A DNA stretch of 64,000 nucleotides, taken from NCBI RefSeq assembly GCF_003149045.1, contig NZ_QGDU01000007.1, positions 1 to 64,000 of the forward strand. The letters are read 5' to 3'. Shown here in pieces: positions 9,189 through 17,464 of this stretch (positions are counted from its first letter, which is position 1; each line of letters begins with the position of its first letter). A program made the translations under genes and the position numbers. Below the pieces are notes generated by a model, which had not been told where the DNA came from, did not search any database, and saw nothing but the letters and a program-made list of their open reading frames with translations. The DNA comes from Fibrobacter sp. UWR4. GTDB lineage: Bacteria; Fibrobacterota; Fibrobacteria; Fibrobacterales; Fibrobacteraceae.

Positions 9189-10439
9189 ATGAGTTGGTCT
9201 TACTCTAGAGAACATCAAAAGAATATTCTCTGCATGATTATGGCCGGTGGTCAGGGCAGCCGTCTGCAGCCCCTCACCCGCGACCGAGCAAAACCCGCCG
9301 TTCACTTCGGCGGAACTTACCGCATTATCGACTTCGTACTGAACAACTTCATCAACTCCGGCATTTTCAAGATCAAGGTGTTGACCCAGTTCAAGTCCGA
9401 CTCTTTGAACAAGCACATTTCTGCTGCCTGGAACCTGAATGCAAGCCTGGACCAGTATGTGGACCTGGTTCCCGCCCAGATGCGTACAGGCGACGAATGG
9501 TACCGCGGTACCGCCGACGCCATTTTCCAGAACATCAACTTGATTACCGACGAACGTCCGGACCTGGTGGCAATCTTCGGTGGAGACCATATCTACAAGA
9601 TGGACATCAACCAGATGATTGATTTTCACCTGTCCCGTGCAGCACTTCTCACCATCGCCGCCATTCCCGTGCCGGTGAAGGAAGCTAGCGAGTTCGGCAT
9701 TATCGAAGTGGATCAGGACAACCGCATGATCGGCTTCGAAGAAAAGCCCAAGAACCCTAAGGAAATGCCGGGTCGTCCGGGTTGGTGCCTCGCTTCCATG
9801 GGCAACTACCTGTTCACCAGCAAGTTCCTGGTCCGCGAGCTGATGAAAGGAGCTGAGAATGGAGCTACCGACTTCGGCAAGCACATTATTCCCGCCCTGT
9901 ATCACGATTATCCAGTTTACGTCTACGACTTCAATACAAACATCGTTCGTGGTGAACAGGCAAGCACCAAGGGCTACTGGCGCGACGTAGGAACTCTTGA
10001 CGCCTTTTACGAAGCAAATATGGACCTCTGCTCCGAAAATCCGCCGTTCGACCTTTACAACAACTACTGGCCCATCCGTACTTTCAACTGGAACCAGCCG
10101 CCTGCACGATTCTTTGCTGGCGAAGGCGAAGCCCATCAGGGAGCAGCCATCGATTCTATCGTGTCTGCCGGTTGCGTTATCGGTGGCGGCACCGTCGTAA
10201 AGAGCATTCTTTCTCCTGGTGTTACCATCCAGAAGGATGCCATGGTGGAAGAATCCATCCTCTTCCCCAACGTGACCATTGGACCGGGCGCCAAGGTACG
10301 TAGAGCCATTATCGAAAAGGGCTTGCATATTCCTGCAGGCTTCCAGATTGGCTACGACCTGGAACGCGATCGCAAGCTGTTCCATGTGACAGAATCTGGC
10401 ATCGTCGTTCTCGCCAAGGATACCATCATCAAAGCCTAA
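9189..10439 (+). CDS. glgC: Glucose-1-phosphate adenylyltransferase
   Basis: Makes ADP-glucose from glucose 1-phosphate and ATP, the committed step of bacterial glycogen synthesis; glucose 1-phosphate is also the GH94 product. Seen: the nucleotide-binding start MAGGQGSRLQPLTRDRAKPA near residues 17-36, FGGTYRIIDFVLNN, the active-site stretch GTADAIFQN, FGGDHIYKMD, and EFGIIEVD..GFEEKP. The C-terminal third is a left-handed beta-helix with hexapeptide character (SILSPGVTIQ.., ESILFPNVTIGPGA). The 416 residues are standard. GAGG lies 8 bases before the ATG. A structured 3' end and a very strong terminator follow. Confidence 0.96.
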   Translation: MSWSYSREHQKNILCMIMAGGQGSRLQPLTRDRAKPAVHFGGTYRIIDFVLNNFINSGIFKIKVLTQFKSDSLNKHISAAWNLNASLDQYVDLVPAQMRTGDEWYRGTADAIFQNINLITDERPDLVAIFGGDHIYKMDINQMIDFHLSRAALLTIAAIPVPVKEASEFGIIEVDQDNRMIGFEEKPKNPKEMPGRPGWCLASMGNYLFTSKFLVRELMKGAENGATDFGKHIIPALYHDYPVYVYDFNTNIVRGEQASTKGYWRDVGTLDAFYEANMDLCSENPPFDLYNNYWPIRTFNWNQPPARFFAGEGEAHQGAAIDSIVSAGCVIGGGTVVKSILSPGVTIQKDAMVEESILFPNVTIGPGAKVRRAIIEKGLHIPAGFQIGYDLERDRKLFHVTESGIVVLAKDTIIKA

Positions 10440-10453
10440 GGCCTTGATAGACC

Positions 10454-10497
10454 GAGTTCGCAGTACATCCGGCGAAGAACCTACGATGTGCGAACTC
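10454..10497 (+). other. Structured glgC 3' untranslated stem
   Basis: GAGTTCGC pairs with GCGAACTC, and inside it ACATC pairs with GATGT, giving a two-part stem just after the glgC stop and before its terminator. It could protect the mRNA 3' end or be a small-RNA element; nothing more can be said. Confidence 0.4.
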
Positions 10498-10504
10498 TCT
10501 CGCT

Positions 10505-10534
10505 AAAAAGGACCGGTTTAAACCGGTCCTTTTT
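10505..10534 (+). terminator. Strong terminator of glgC
   Basis: A 30-base perfect palindrome (AAAAAGGACCGGTTT and its mirror) ending in five T, acting in both directions. Confidence 0.9.
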
Positions 10535-10600
10535 GCTCACTGATCAAGGTGAAACAAAGCGAGTGATGCGATAGCCGCGCCAAAGTTAAAGATTAAAGGA

Positions 10601-10625
10601 AGCCCCGCATTCGCGGGGCTTTATT
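10601..10625 (+). terminator. Second hairpin terminator before the Nfu gene
   Basis: AGCCCCGC-ATTC-GCGGGGCT followed by TTATTCG. It lies 49 bases before the next gene start. It may end a small transcript from the 10535-10600 stretch, or back up the glgC terminator. Confidence 0.6.
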
Positions 10626-10673
10626 CGTTTGAAAAAGGAATTCCCTACGGAAAAATTTCTAACTTTTAGCTGT

Positions 10674-11480
10674 ATGAGTGAAGATGTAACAAGCACACTT
10701 TCTCAAAAGGTGCAAGATATTGCAAAGTCCCCCAAATACCGCGGGGCAATCTTCCAGATCGAGGCCGACGAAAATGGTCTCGCCCTGGTGGATGTGAAGG
10801 AAGCAAGTCTCAAGGTCTACTTGATGATCGACCCGGACTGCGACAAGATTCTCGAAACACGTTTCTTTACCTACGGTGGCCCCATCTTTACCGCTCTTGC
10901 TGATACTTTCTGCAAAAAGATTCAGATGGCAACCATCGACGATGCCTGCAAGATTACTGCAGAATCTATCGAAGAAGAACTGCGAGACATCCCCGAAGTA
11001 CGCGCCATTCCGGAAACCGCTCCTGAAATCAGCCAGATGAACAAGCTAATCGCTAAGGTCCTGGAAGAATATCCCGAAAAGAAGGCAACCGCCATTATCG
11101 TTCGCGAGAAGATGGAACGTATCAAGTACCGCACCCAGACCGCAGAAGGCCGTGCCGAGGCTGATGCCGAATGGAACGCACTCACCAAGGTGCAGAAGAT
11201 CGAGAAGATCGAGGAATGGCTCCACAAGTCTGTCCGCGGAACCCTGCAGGGCGACGGCGGTGACTTGGAAATTTTAGACCTTACCGAGGACAACCACTTG
11301 AAGATTCGTTTCCAGGGAGCCTGTGCTGGCTGTGGCAGTGCCATGGGCGGAACGCTCTTCTACATCGAGGACGAACTGCAGAACAACGTCTACTATAACT
11401 TGATTGTTGATCCGGAAGATCCGCTGGACAGTATCAACCAGGAACCCTCCGTATTCGGCGGTGAGCCCAGCGAAACCTAA
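10674..11480 (+). CDS. NifU-like Fe-S cluster protein (degenerate NifU_N plus Nfu domain)
   Basis: Iron-sulfur cluster carrier or scaffold. The N-terminal half resembles the IscU/NifU_N fold (residues 20-115: MIDPDCDKI, FFTYGGPIFTALADTFC, TIDDACKITAESIEEEL), but the central scaffold cysteine of the usual TYGC motif is glycine. The C-terminal Nfu domain is intact: GDGGDLEILDL and the cluster-binding CAGCGSA near residues 220-227. A helical linker of about 90 residues joins them. The probable start is the ATG at 10674; a TTG 45 bases upstream is the alternative. There is no ribosome site, but TAACTT lies 8 bases before the ATG. It probably works as a carrier, not a full scaffold. Confidence 0.8.
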   Translation: MSEDVTSTLSQKVQDIAKSPKYRGAIFQIEADENGLALVDVKEASLKVYLMIDPDCDKILETRFFTYGGPIFTALADTFCKKIQMATIDDACKITAESIEEELRDIPEVRAIPETAPEISQMNKLIAKVLEEYPEKKATAIIVREKMERIKYRTQTAEGRAEADAEWNALTKVQKIEKIEEWLHKSVRGTLQGDGGDLEILDLTEDNHLKIRFQGACAGCGSAMGGTLFYIEDELQNNVYYNLIVDPEDPLDSINQEPSVFGGEPSET

Positions 11481-11484
11481 ATTA

Positions 11485-11645
11485 GTAGGAAGTAGACGGT
11501 AGACTGTAGGAAGTTTTCTAGGATTTCTATTTCAAAAGAATTTTAAATTAAACCAACAAACGTAGAGGTTATTTAGACAATAATTAATGATGCGCGTAGC
11601 GCCTAACATTCACTGACTACTGTCTACCAATAACTTACTACCAAC
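11485..11645. repeat. Imperfect GTAGAC-type inverted repeat between genes
   Basis: The stretches 11485-11515 and 11614-11645 carry mirrored GTAGAC/GTCTAC words (GGTAGACTG; CTACTGTCTACC). The 174-base gap holds no gene. Similar low-complexity GGTTAGGGG words lie at 3420-3450. Function unknown. Confidence 0.4.
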
Positions 11646-11654
11646 GAGGATAAT

Positions 11655-12716
11655 ATGGCTAAAGAACCGAAAGAACTGAAACTCAAGTTCGTTGACCCGC
11701 AGCCCATGCGCTACGGTGAAAACTCTCACCAGGCAGCTGTTTTCTACCGCGACCCCACTTGCACCGAAGCAAGCCTCGCTACCGCAAAGCAGCTCCACGG
11801 CAAGGAACTCTCCTACAACAACATTGTTGACGCCGACGCAGCTCTCGAAATGGCTCGCGAATTCGCTGGTGAAAATGCAGTTGTCATCGTGAAGCACATG
11901 AACCCCTGTGGCCTCGCTACCGGTAAGACCCTCCGCACTGCCATGGAAGCAGCATGGGAAGGTGACCCGGTGTCCGCTTTCGGTTCTGTTATCGCAGTAA
12001 CCAAGAAGGTCGACCTGAAGACTGCAGAATTCCTGAAGGGCAAGTTCGTTGAAATCCTTCTTGCTCCGGCTTTCGAAGCCGACGCTCTTGAATTCCTCAA
12101 GAACAAGTCCAAGGACATTCGTCTCCTTGAAGTTGGCGAAATCAAGAAGGCCACCAAGATGAAGGTCTACAAGCACGTGATCGGCGGTATGCTGGTTCAG
12201 GACCGCGACGTTGACGTTTACGAAAAGTTCGAATGCGTCACCAAGAAGAAGTTTGCAAAGAACAAGGAAGCCCTCGCCCGCTTCACCTGGATCGTCACCA
12301 AGCACACCAAGTCTAACGCCATCGTCATGGGTTACGAATACGCCCGCGGCTACTTCCAGGTTCTGGGTCTCGGCCCCGGCCAGCCCAACCGCATCGACAG
12401 TAACCTCCGTCTCTGCCAGCCCCGCGTTCGCGACAACGTCGCCCGCATGAAGGCAGCCCAGAAGTTCTTCAACGAAAAGGGCAAGTGCATCGACAAGGCT
12501 GGCCTCAAGGCTCTCGAAGCTAAGGTGTTCAGCGAAGTCGTTATGGGTTCCGACGCATTCTTCCCGTTCCCGGACAACGTGGAAGCCGCAGCTGCTGCAG
12601 GCGTGCAGTACATCGTGCAGCCGGGTGGCTCCAAGAAGGACGACCTTTCCATTGAAGCTTGCAACAAGCTTGGCGTGGCAATGGTCTTCACTGGAATGCG
12701 TCACTTCCGCCACTAA
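11655..12716 (+). CDS. purH: AICAR transformylase, PurH-type domain without the IMP cyclohydrolase part
   Basis: Transfers a formyl group from 10-formyltetrahydrofolate to AICAR in the late purine pathway. The 353 residues cover only the transformylase part of the usual bifunctional PurH (about 520). Seen: RYGENSHQ near 19-26, ELSYNNIVDADAA near 55-67, the catalytic-type VKHMNPCGLATG near 83-94, WIVTKHTKSNAIV near 215-228, and the C-terminal MRHFRH. The N-terminal methylglyoxal-synthase-like cyclohydrolase domain is absent and is not encoded in the gap upstream. GAGG lies 8 bases before the ATG. IMP cyclohydrolase must be encoded elsewhere, as a separate protein. I use purH for the domain only. 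Confidence 0.88.
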   Translation: MAKEPKELKLKFVDPQPMRYGENSHQAAVFYRDPTCTEASLATAKQLHGKELSYNNIVDADAALEMAREFAGENAVVIVKHMNPCGLATGKTLRTAMEAAWEGDPVSAFGSVIAVTKKVDLKTAEFLKGKFVEILLAPAFEADALEFLKNKSKDIRLLEVGEIKKATKMKVYKHVIGGMLVQDRDVDVYEKFECVTKKKFAKNKEALARFTWIVTKHTKSNAIVMGYEYARGYFQVLGLGPGQPNRIDSNLRLCQPRVRDNVARMKAAQKFFNEKGKCIDKAGLKALEAKVFSEVVMGSDAFFPFPDNVEAAAAAGVQYIVQPGGSKKDDLSIEACNKLGVAMVFTGMRHFRH

Positions 12717-12723
12717 GAGGAAC

Positions 12724-12819
12724 GTCGCCTAGGCGACACCAATAAACAGCCGCGAAATTGCTCTCGTTCCTCGCAGGCACAAAAATGTGTCAATGCGAGG
12801 AGCGAAGCGACGTGGCAAT
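12724..12819. repeat. Intergenic palindromic repeat element
   Basis: A perfect 14-base palindrome (GTCGCCTAGGCGAC, 12724-12737) is followed by a larger imperfect inverted repeat (12757-12819) running from ATTGC to GCAAT with TCCTCGCA/TGCGAGGA arms. It fits a dispersed REP-like element and may also end purH transcription. Confidence 0.6.
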
Positions 12820-12839
12820 CTAAGTTTTTATAGGTATCC

Positions 12840-13295
12840 ATGATTCAATCTTCCCAAAAGGAAATCAATCAGAAAGAAAAGGATTTGTACTACACCGTAC
12901 TTTCTTTTTTGAAGAAGATCCGCAAGGCGGGCAAGACCACCGATAAGGAATGGAAGGAATACCGTTCCAACATTAAGGGAATTGCACTCTCGCCCGACAT
13001 GGGTCGCGCCGCAGACATGTGGACCATGGACAACCTGGACCAGTTCATGCCGGACAACACCATGCTGCCACCGCTGAACGATATGGAAAGCATCGCCCGA
13101 GTCTCCCCGGAATTTTTGTCCCAGCTGATCGAAGCTCTCTACTACGGCATGCTGAACCTGACTCAGGCCAACATGATCTCGGATGAAATACAGGACGCAG
13201 ATCCTGATTGCGTCACTACAGCTTCTCTTGAAGAACTCCTTGTAAAGCTCTGGATTGGCAACGCCAAGACCTACAAGAAGATGATTGTTAATTAG
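12840..13295 (+). CDS. Hypothetical protein, 151 residues, helical
   Basis: No family recognised. The protein is predicted helical and cytoplasmic, with a Lys-rich amphipathic start (SQKEINQKEKDLYYTV) and a Leu/acidic C-terminal half. No signal peptide or membrane segment. It follows the purH-type gene after a repeat element and ends at its own terminator. A short AGG precedes the ATG by about 6 bases. Codon use resembles that of the neighbouring housekeeping genes, so it is probably real. Confidence 0.65.
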   Translation: MIQSSQKEINQKEKDLYYTVLSFLKKIRKAGKTTDKEWKEYRSNIKGIALSPDMGRAADMWTMDNLDQFMPDNTMLPPLNDMESIARVSPEFLSQLIEALYYGMLNLTQANMISDEIQDADPDCVTTASLEELLVKLWIGNAKTYKKMIVN

Positions 13296-13326
13296 GTTAA
13301 AGCCTAAAGGATAAAGGTTTAGAAAG

Positions 13327-13352
13327 TCGCGGCCCTCCGGTCGCGATTTTTC
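13327..13352 (+). terminator. Terminator between the hypothetical gene and trmFO
   Basis: Eight-pair stem TCGCGGCC/GGTCGCGA (one G-T pair) followed by five T. TrmFO therefore needs its own promoter, which would lie in the next 20 bases. Confidence 0.8.
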
Positions 13353-13372
13353 GTTTTTCTAAATTTGCGTAC

Positions 13373-14764
13373 ATGACTCAAAATGTTTCTGCACAGAAAG
13401 TTCGTGTAATTGGTGGCGGTCTCGCCGGTTGTGAAGCCGCACTGCAGTTGGCAAGCCGCGGTTTCGATGTTCATCTTTATGAAATGCGCCCGGTAAAGCC
13501 TACCCCCGCCCATCGTGATGGTCATTTGGCCCAGCTGGTCTGTTCCAACAGTTTCAAGGCTCTTGGGGTCACAAGCGCACACGGACTTCTGAAGCAGGAA
13601 CTGAGAATGCTGGGAAGCTTCCTCATGGAATGCGCCGCCGAAGCCGCCGTGCCTGCGGGCGATTCCCTCACGGTGAATCGCGACATCTTCAGCGACCTTG
13701 TCGAGGCCCGCATCAACGCCTGCCCCAACATTACGCTGCACCGCGAAGAAGTTACCAGTCTCGCCGGAGACTGCCCCACGCTGGTTGCCGCAGGTCCTTT
13801 GGCCAGCGACACTTTGGCCGACGACATCTTTAAGCGCCTGGGCAGTGACCGCCTGCATTTCTACGACGCCATCGCTCCCGTAGTGGAAACGGATTCCATC
13901 GACTTTGACCACGCCTTCTATATGAACCGCTGGGAAAAGGGCGAAACAGCAGACTTTATCAACTGTCCCCTGGACCGGGAAACTTACGAGAAGTTCGTGG
14001 CCGCCCTGGTGGACGCAGAATCCGTGGAGCCCCGCCCCTACGAAAAGCATGAGCTGTTCGAAGGCTGCCTCCCGGTAGAAGAACTGGCCCGCCGCGGTTA
14101 CGAAACTTTGCGTCACGGCCCCATGCGCCCCATCGGTCTGGGCCTTGGCAATAACGGCAAGCTTTGGTACGCCGTGATCCAGCTTCGCGCCGAAAACAAG
14201 CAGAAGACTTTGTACAACATGGTGGGTTTCCAGACCCGCCTCAAGTGGGGAACCCAGAAGGAAATCTTCACCATGGTACCGGCTCTGAAGAATGCCAACT
14301 TCGCACGCCTGGGCTGCATGCACCGCAACACCTTTATCGATTCCCCCAAATTCCTGGACAAGACTTTGCGCCTGCGCCCGGATCTGGAATGCGCCAAGGA
14401 CATTCCGCCCACATGGTTTGCAGGCCAGATTACCGGTTCCGAAGGCTACACCGAAGCGGTGGCCACCGGCTGGTATTCCGCTTGGAATATGGCCCAGACT
14501 CTTTTGCACGGCCATGCCGACCCGCTGCCGGATGAAAGTTGCATCGGCGCCTTGATGAACCGCCTGGTGGAAGAAAACGAAGACTTCCAGCCCATGAATT
14601 TCAACTTCGGCCTCCTCCCCCATCACGAAGGCCTGAAAAAAAAGAACAAGAAGGAAATTCTTGGAGCCGCAGCAGAACGCGCCGTTCGCCAGTGGATCGC
14701 AGAACGAACCATCGGGAACGCCCGCTTCGTTAATCCGCAGGCAGACGAAAACTGCGAAGGTTAA
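13373..14764 (+). CDS. trmFO: Folate-dependent tRNA uridine-54 C5-methyltransferase
   Basis: Flavoenzyme that makes ribothymidine at position 54 of tRNA with methylenetetrahydrofolate and FADH2. The FAD-binding motif VIGGGLAGCEAALQLA lies at residues 12-27. LVCSNSFKAL near 55-64 and the FINCPLDRETYEKF stretch near 197-210 are family marks, as is HRNTFIDSPKFLD. The 463 residues are usual for the family. There is no ribosome site; TAAATTTG ends 6 bases before the ATG, so the message probably has little or no leader. A small secreted-protein gene follows within 6 bases. Confidence 0.95.
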   Translation: MTQNVSAQKVRVIGGGLAGCEAALQLASRGFDVHLYEMRPVKPTPAHRDGHLAQLVCSNSFKALGVTSAHGLLKQELRMLGSFLMECAAEAAVPAGDSLTVNRDIFSDLVEARINACPNITLHREEVTSLAGDCPTLVAAGPLASDTLADDIFKRLGSDRLHFYDAIAPVVETDSIDFDHAFYMNRWEKGETADFINCPLDRETYEKFVAALVDAESVEPRPYEKHELFEGCLPVEELARRGYETLRHGPMRPIGLGLGNNGKLWYAVIQLRAENKQKTLYNMVGFQTRLKWGTQKEIFTMVPALKNANFARLGCMHRNTFIDSPKFLDKTLRLRPDLECAKDIPPTWFAGQITGSEGYTEAVATGWYSAWNMAQTLLHGHADPLPDESCIGALMNRLVEENEDFQPMNFNFGLLPHHEGLKKKNKKEILGAAAERAVRQWIAERTIGNARFVNPQADENCEG

Positions 14765-14769
14765 TTCTT

Positions 14770-15303
14770 TTGAATAAAGCCATCATCTTCGTACTTGGTT
14801 TACTGCTTTCGTACGCATCGGCGTTCGCTAGTTCGGACCATGAACAGAATATCAGCATAAGCTATGGTTATTTCAATCTCAATGCTATGGCTATTGTGTC
14901 TGGCAACATAATATCACATGCTTTCGATAAAGATTTCGAAGATGAAGAAGTAGACTTTATAACGGCAAGTTCATTCAACATTGCCTACGGATTTGAAGTC
15001 GGAAAACTTCTTGAAACCGGTGGTTTCCTGACTTACGCATACGTCGCAAATGATATCAATATGCATACCATTTCGCTCATGCCCAAGGCAAAGTTCAATT
15101 GGGTCAACAAGACAGATTTTCGTTGTTACTCCCAGTTGGCATTCGGGGTCGCCACAATTTTTGACAGTGACACATTTGATGTTGAAGCTGTATTCCACAT
15201 CTCTTTAATCGGCTTCGAATTCGGATTAGACACATCATTCTTCTTTGAACTTGGTGCTGGACAAGTCGGATCATTTTCTGCCGGCGTAAAATTCAGCTTA
15301 TAA
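14770..15303 (+). CDS. Putative secreted barrel protein, 177 residues
   Basis: Signal peptide (residues 1-20, cut after ASAFA), then alternating hydrophobic/polar strands ending with aromatic-rich segments (FFFELGAGQVGSFSAGVKFSL), as in small outer-membrane beta-barrels. No named family. It starts with TTG 6 bases after the trmFO stop and is probably co-transcribed with it, although the two roles are unrelated. A terminator follows directly. Confidence 0.6.
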   Translation: MNKAIIFVLGLLLSYASAFASSDHEQNISISYGYFNLNAMAIVSGNIISHAFDKDFEDEEVDFITASSFNIAYGFEVGKLLETGGFLTYAYVANDINMHTISLMPKAKFNWVNKTDFRCYSQLAFGVATIFDSDTFDVEAVFHISLIGFEFGLDTSFFFELGAGQVGSFSAGVKFSL

Positions 15304-15331
15304 AAAAGGCTCCCTCGAGGGGAGCTTTTTT
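15302..15331. terminator. Bidirectional terminator between convergent genes
   Basis: AAAAAGGCTCCC and GGGAGCTTTTTT pair around TCGA with one bulged G. It serves the barrel gene on the plus strand and the PIN-domain gene on the minus strand, whose stop codon it touches. Confidence 0.8.
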
Positions 15332-15743
15332 AATTCAATAAGCGTAAAGCATCTTTTATTGAAATAGCCTTGACCTTGGTGTTTTGAAAATCCTTAAGGT
15401 TCTGAGTCACAACGAAATCAAGATTTGATACAGAAGCGCATTGCTGCTGTAAACCATCTTCTAGATCCTGAAAAGGGGTTTGATTCAACACGTTATCAAA
15501 CATCACCTGGCTTTCAGGAATAACTTTCATATTTGCTAGTACAAACAACGTTAGAATTCTTCGTTTTTCTAACGTCAAGTTTTTTCGCGTTATATAAAAC
15601 AGATCTGTTAGCGAATGCGACGAAACATATCCATCAACAACACCATTCACTATAGCAGACATCAAGCGCTCTGCATCTAAATGAAATTCACTTCTATTTA
15701 AAATCCAATCTATCAAAACATTCGTATCAACAAAGATTCTCAT
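15330..15743 (-). CDS. PIN-domain toxin (VapC-like)
   Basis: Probable metal-dependent ribonuclease, the toxin of a type II toxin-antitoxin pair. The PIN fold shows the first acidic motif VDTNVLIDW (Asp6), a central Asp47, the acidic cluster FQDLEDGLQQQCA (93-96), and the late LDFVVTQNLKDF motif (Asp109). The 137 residues fit the PIN_3 group. It overlaps the upstream antitoxin gene by 4 bases (ATGA), which couples translation. Target RNA unknown. Confidence 0.85.
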   Translation of the reverse strand: MRIFVDTNVLIDWILNRSEFHLDAERLMSAIVNGVVDGYVSSHSLTDLFYITRKNLTLEKRRILTLFVLANMKVIPESQVMFDNVLNQTPFQDLEDGLQQQCASVSNLDFVVTQNLKDFQNTKVKAISIKDALRLLN

Positions 15744-15967
15744 ACGCCATACCGGGCATCAAGATATTCATTCATTGATTCACGAATATTTAAAGATTCC
15801 GCATCGATGCATCCGGAAAATTCCTTGAACAGGGCAATATTGCCTTTCATTGTAGAATTTTCTTTTGCGCTCATTGCATCAAGTAAAACAGCAAGCAACT
15901 CAGCCTGCTGTTCTGCTGTAAGCGACAAAACATTCTCTGTATATTCAGCAAAAGCGGTTTCTGACAT
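15740..15967 (-). CDS. Antitoxin of the PIN-domain pair
   Basis: A 75-residue, acidic, helical protein placed directly upstream of the PIN toxin with a 4-base overlap. The N-terminal helix (SLTAEQQAELLAVLLDAM) could form dimers; the C-terminal stretch (RESMNEYLDARYGV) probably wraps the toxin. No clear DNA-binding fold is visible, so control by autorepression is uncertain. Identification rests on gene order and size. Confidence 0.75.
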   Translation of the reverse strand: MSETAFAEYTENVLSLTAEQQAELLAVLLDAMSAKENSTMKGNIALFKEFSGCIDAESLNIRESMNEYLDARYGV

Positions 15968-16087
15968 ATTGATAAATCTATAAATCGTTTATCAAAAATG
16001 CAAGTACACCAAACATTTTGCAAACTACAGTTTGCACGATCCTATCGGATTTGCGGTCCACCAGAAAAGAAAAATCCGTGATAACAA

Positions 16088-17134
16088 CTAAAAACGAATC
16101 ATCGAACGATTAATGTCCGAAATCTTTCGGGCACCGCACATGTACATGGTATCTTCAAGTTCGGCCTTGATTTTATCCAGGTAGATTTCGATGCCTTCCT
16201 GACCGCCACCGTAATAAGAAATCAAGACGGGACGGCAAATGAGGCAAGCGTCTGCGCCCATGGCCAGGGCCTTGAACACATCCAGGCCGGAACGGATGCC
16301 GCCATCCACGAGAATCTTGGTTTTCGGAGCCGCCCCCGCGGAACCAGCGGTACCCTTGACGGCTGCAACAATTTCCGGAAGCACTTCTGCGGTAGCGGGA
16401 GTGTCGGAGAGAACGCGGCCACCGTGATTGGAAACGATGATGGCGTCGGCACCGGCTTCAACAGCCTTGAGGGCGGTGCGGGCGCTCATGATGCCTTTGA
16501 CAATGAAGGGCACTTTTGCATAAGCCTTCAGTTCGCGCAGGTCTTCGACGGTCTTGGTACCGCCACCCTTGCCGTTGAAAGTCTTGAGATGCGGAAGGCC
16601 AGCGCTATCCACCACCACACACATGGCCTGCGGCAAGCAATCCTTGTACAAGTCCATCAGGCTCTCAATGCCTTCGTTGGTGCCGGGATTAAAAACAGGA
16701 ATGCCGCAGTTGCCGTGTGCCTTGCCCGATTCGATGGCGCGGTCCCAGACTCGCTGGTCGCGGCCATTGCCGTAGGCGTGGAAAATTCCGCGGGATTCAC
16801 AGGCGGCCATGCACTTTTCATTAAAATCCGCCACGTCGTCGGTGGGGTTAAACTGCATGGCGATAGACCCGATGGGAGCGGTAATGAGAGGCAAACTTAG
16901 CTTGAGGCCCAGCAGCTCAGTGCTAGTATCAATGGGAGTGTTGGGAACGAAAGTATCCACATTCAGCTTGATGTTGCGCCAAGCCTTGAAATTGTCATTG
17001 GCACCGTTGCCCGGAGCCTTGGAACCGGGGCCCGGCATGGTGTTGCCGCAGGCAAGGCCGTTACAGACGGGGCAAACTTTGCAGTTGGGGCCAATGTTCT
17101 TCTTTGCGTTTTCAAGAACTTCTTGATAAGTCAT
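16088..17134 (-). CDS. FMN-dependent alpha-hydroxy-acid dehydrogenase
   Basis: Flavin enzyme of the lactate/glycolate oxidase fold that probably oxidises a 2-hydroxy acid such as lactate. Seen: APIGSIAMQFNPTDD near 75, the active-site SNHGGR near residues 234-239, the phosphate-binding VDGGIRSGLDVFKALAMGA near 270-288, and FIVKGIMSA. A cysteine-rich N-terminus (CKVCPVC) is added to the standard fold, as in clostridial members, and may bind metal or iron. GAGG 6 bases before the ATG at 17134 decides the start; the upstream hydrophobic open frame is probably not translated. Length 348. It stands alone, with twin repeat sites upstream. In an anaerobe the electron acceptor is not O2, so oxidase activity is unlikely. 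Confidence 0.85.
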   Translation of the reverse strand: MTYQEVLENAKKNIGPNCKVCPVCNGLACGNTMPGPGSKAPGNGANDNFKAWRNIKLNVDTFVPNTPIDTSTELLGLKLSLPLITAPIGSIAMQFNPTDDVADFNEKCMAACESRGIFHAYGNGRDQRVWDRAIESGKAHGNCGIPVFNPGTNEGIESLMDLYKDCLPQAMCVVVDSAGLPHLKTFNGKGGGTKTVEDLRELKAYAKVPFIVKGIMSARTALKAVEAGADAIIVSNHGGRVLSDTPATAEVLPEIVAAVKGTAGSAGAAPKTKILVDGGIRSGLDVFKALAMGADACLICRPVLISYYGGGQEGIEIYLDKIKAELEDTMYMCGARKISDINRSMIRF

Positions 17135-17218
17135 TTGATACCTCAAAAAAGAATATAAGAAAGAACAAGCAAATAAGCATTGTTTCAATGATATAAAAAG
17201 AAAAAAAAACAAAAAATA

Positions 17219-17256
17219 GGGTACTAGAGTCACATAAAACATCTTTTTAGTAACCC
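17219..17256. promoter_or_regulatory. Candidate operator, copy 1 (GGGTAC...TAGTAACCC)
   Basis: Imperfect inverted repeat with arms GGGTACTA and TAGTAACCC and the inner word AAAACATC. A second copy lies 179 bases further out at 17398-17435. Both are upstream of the hydroxy-acid dehydrogenase gene, as expected for paired regulator sites. Confidence 0.5.
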
Positions 17257-17397
17257 ACATTTTAATTTATCCGTAATAAATAGCCTGTCTGTGAAACAAA
17301 AGAAGTCTTTATACATTGATTTTTCGTTTCTTATGATAAGGATTTTATCGAATGCAGCTTATTTCAAGGCCTAATCAGTTAATTTGTACAAAAACAA

Positions 17398-17435
17398 GGG
17401 TACTAAACAAGTCCAAAACATCCATTTAGTAACCT
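17398..17435. promoter_or_regulatory. Candidate operator, copy 2
   Basis: Second copy of the GGGTACTA...TTTAGTAACC element with the same inner AAAACATC word. The AT-rich bases 17257-17397 between the two copies hold no gene. Confidence 0.5.
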
Positions 17436-17464
17436 AATTCTCAAAAAAACAATATTTCTTTTTT

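Noticed and set aside
10626-10673. TTG start of the NifU-like gene at 10629
   Set aside because: The preceding hairpin ends only a few bases earlier, the extra 15 residues are not part of the fold, and a -10-like box sits just before the ATG at 10674.
12724-12819. Insertion sequence or CRISPR from the repeats between purH and the next gene
   Set aside because: There is no transposase, no target duplication, and no regularly spaced direct repeats; it fits a REP-like element.
17135-17260. N-terminal hydrophobic extension of the hydroxy-acid dehydrogenase
   Set aside because: A good ribosome site precedes the ATG at 17134, the family fold begins there, and the upstream stretch contains a T-rich promoter-like sequence.
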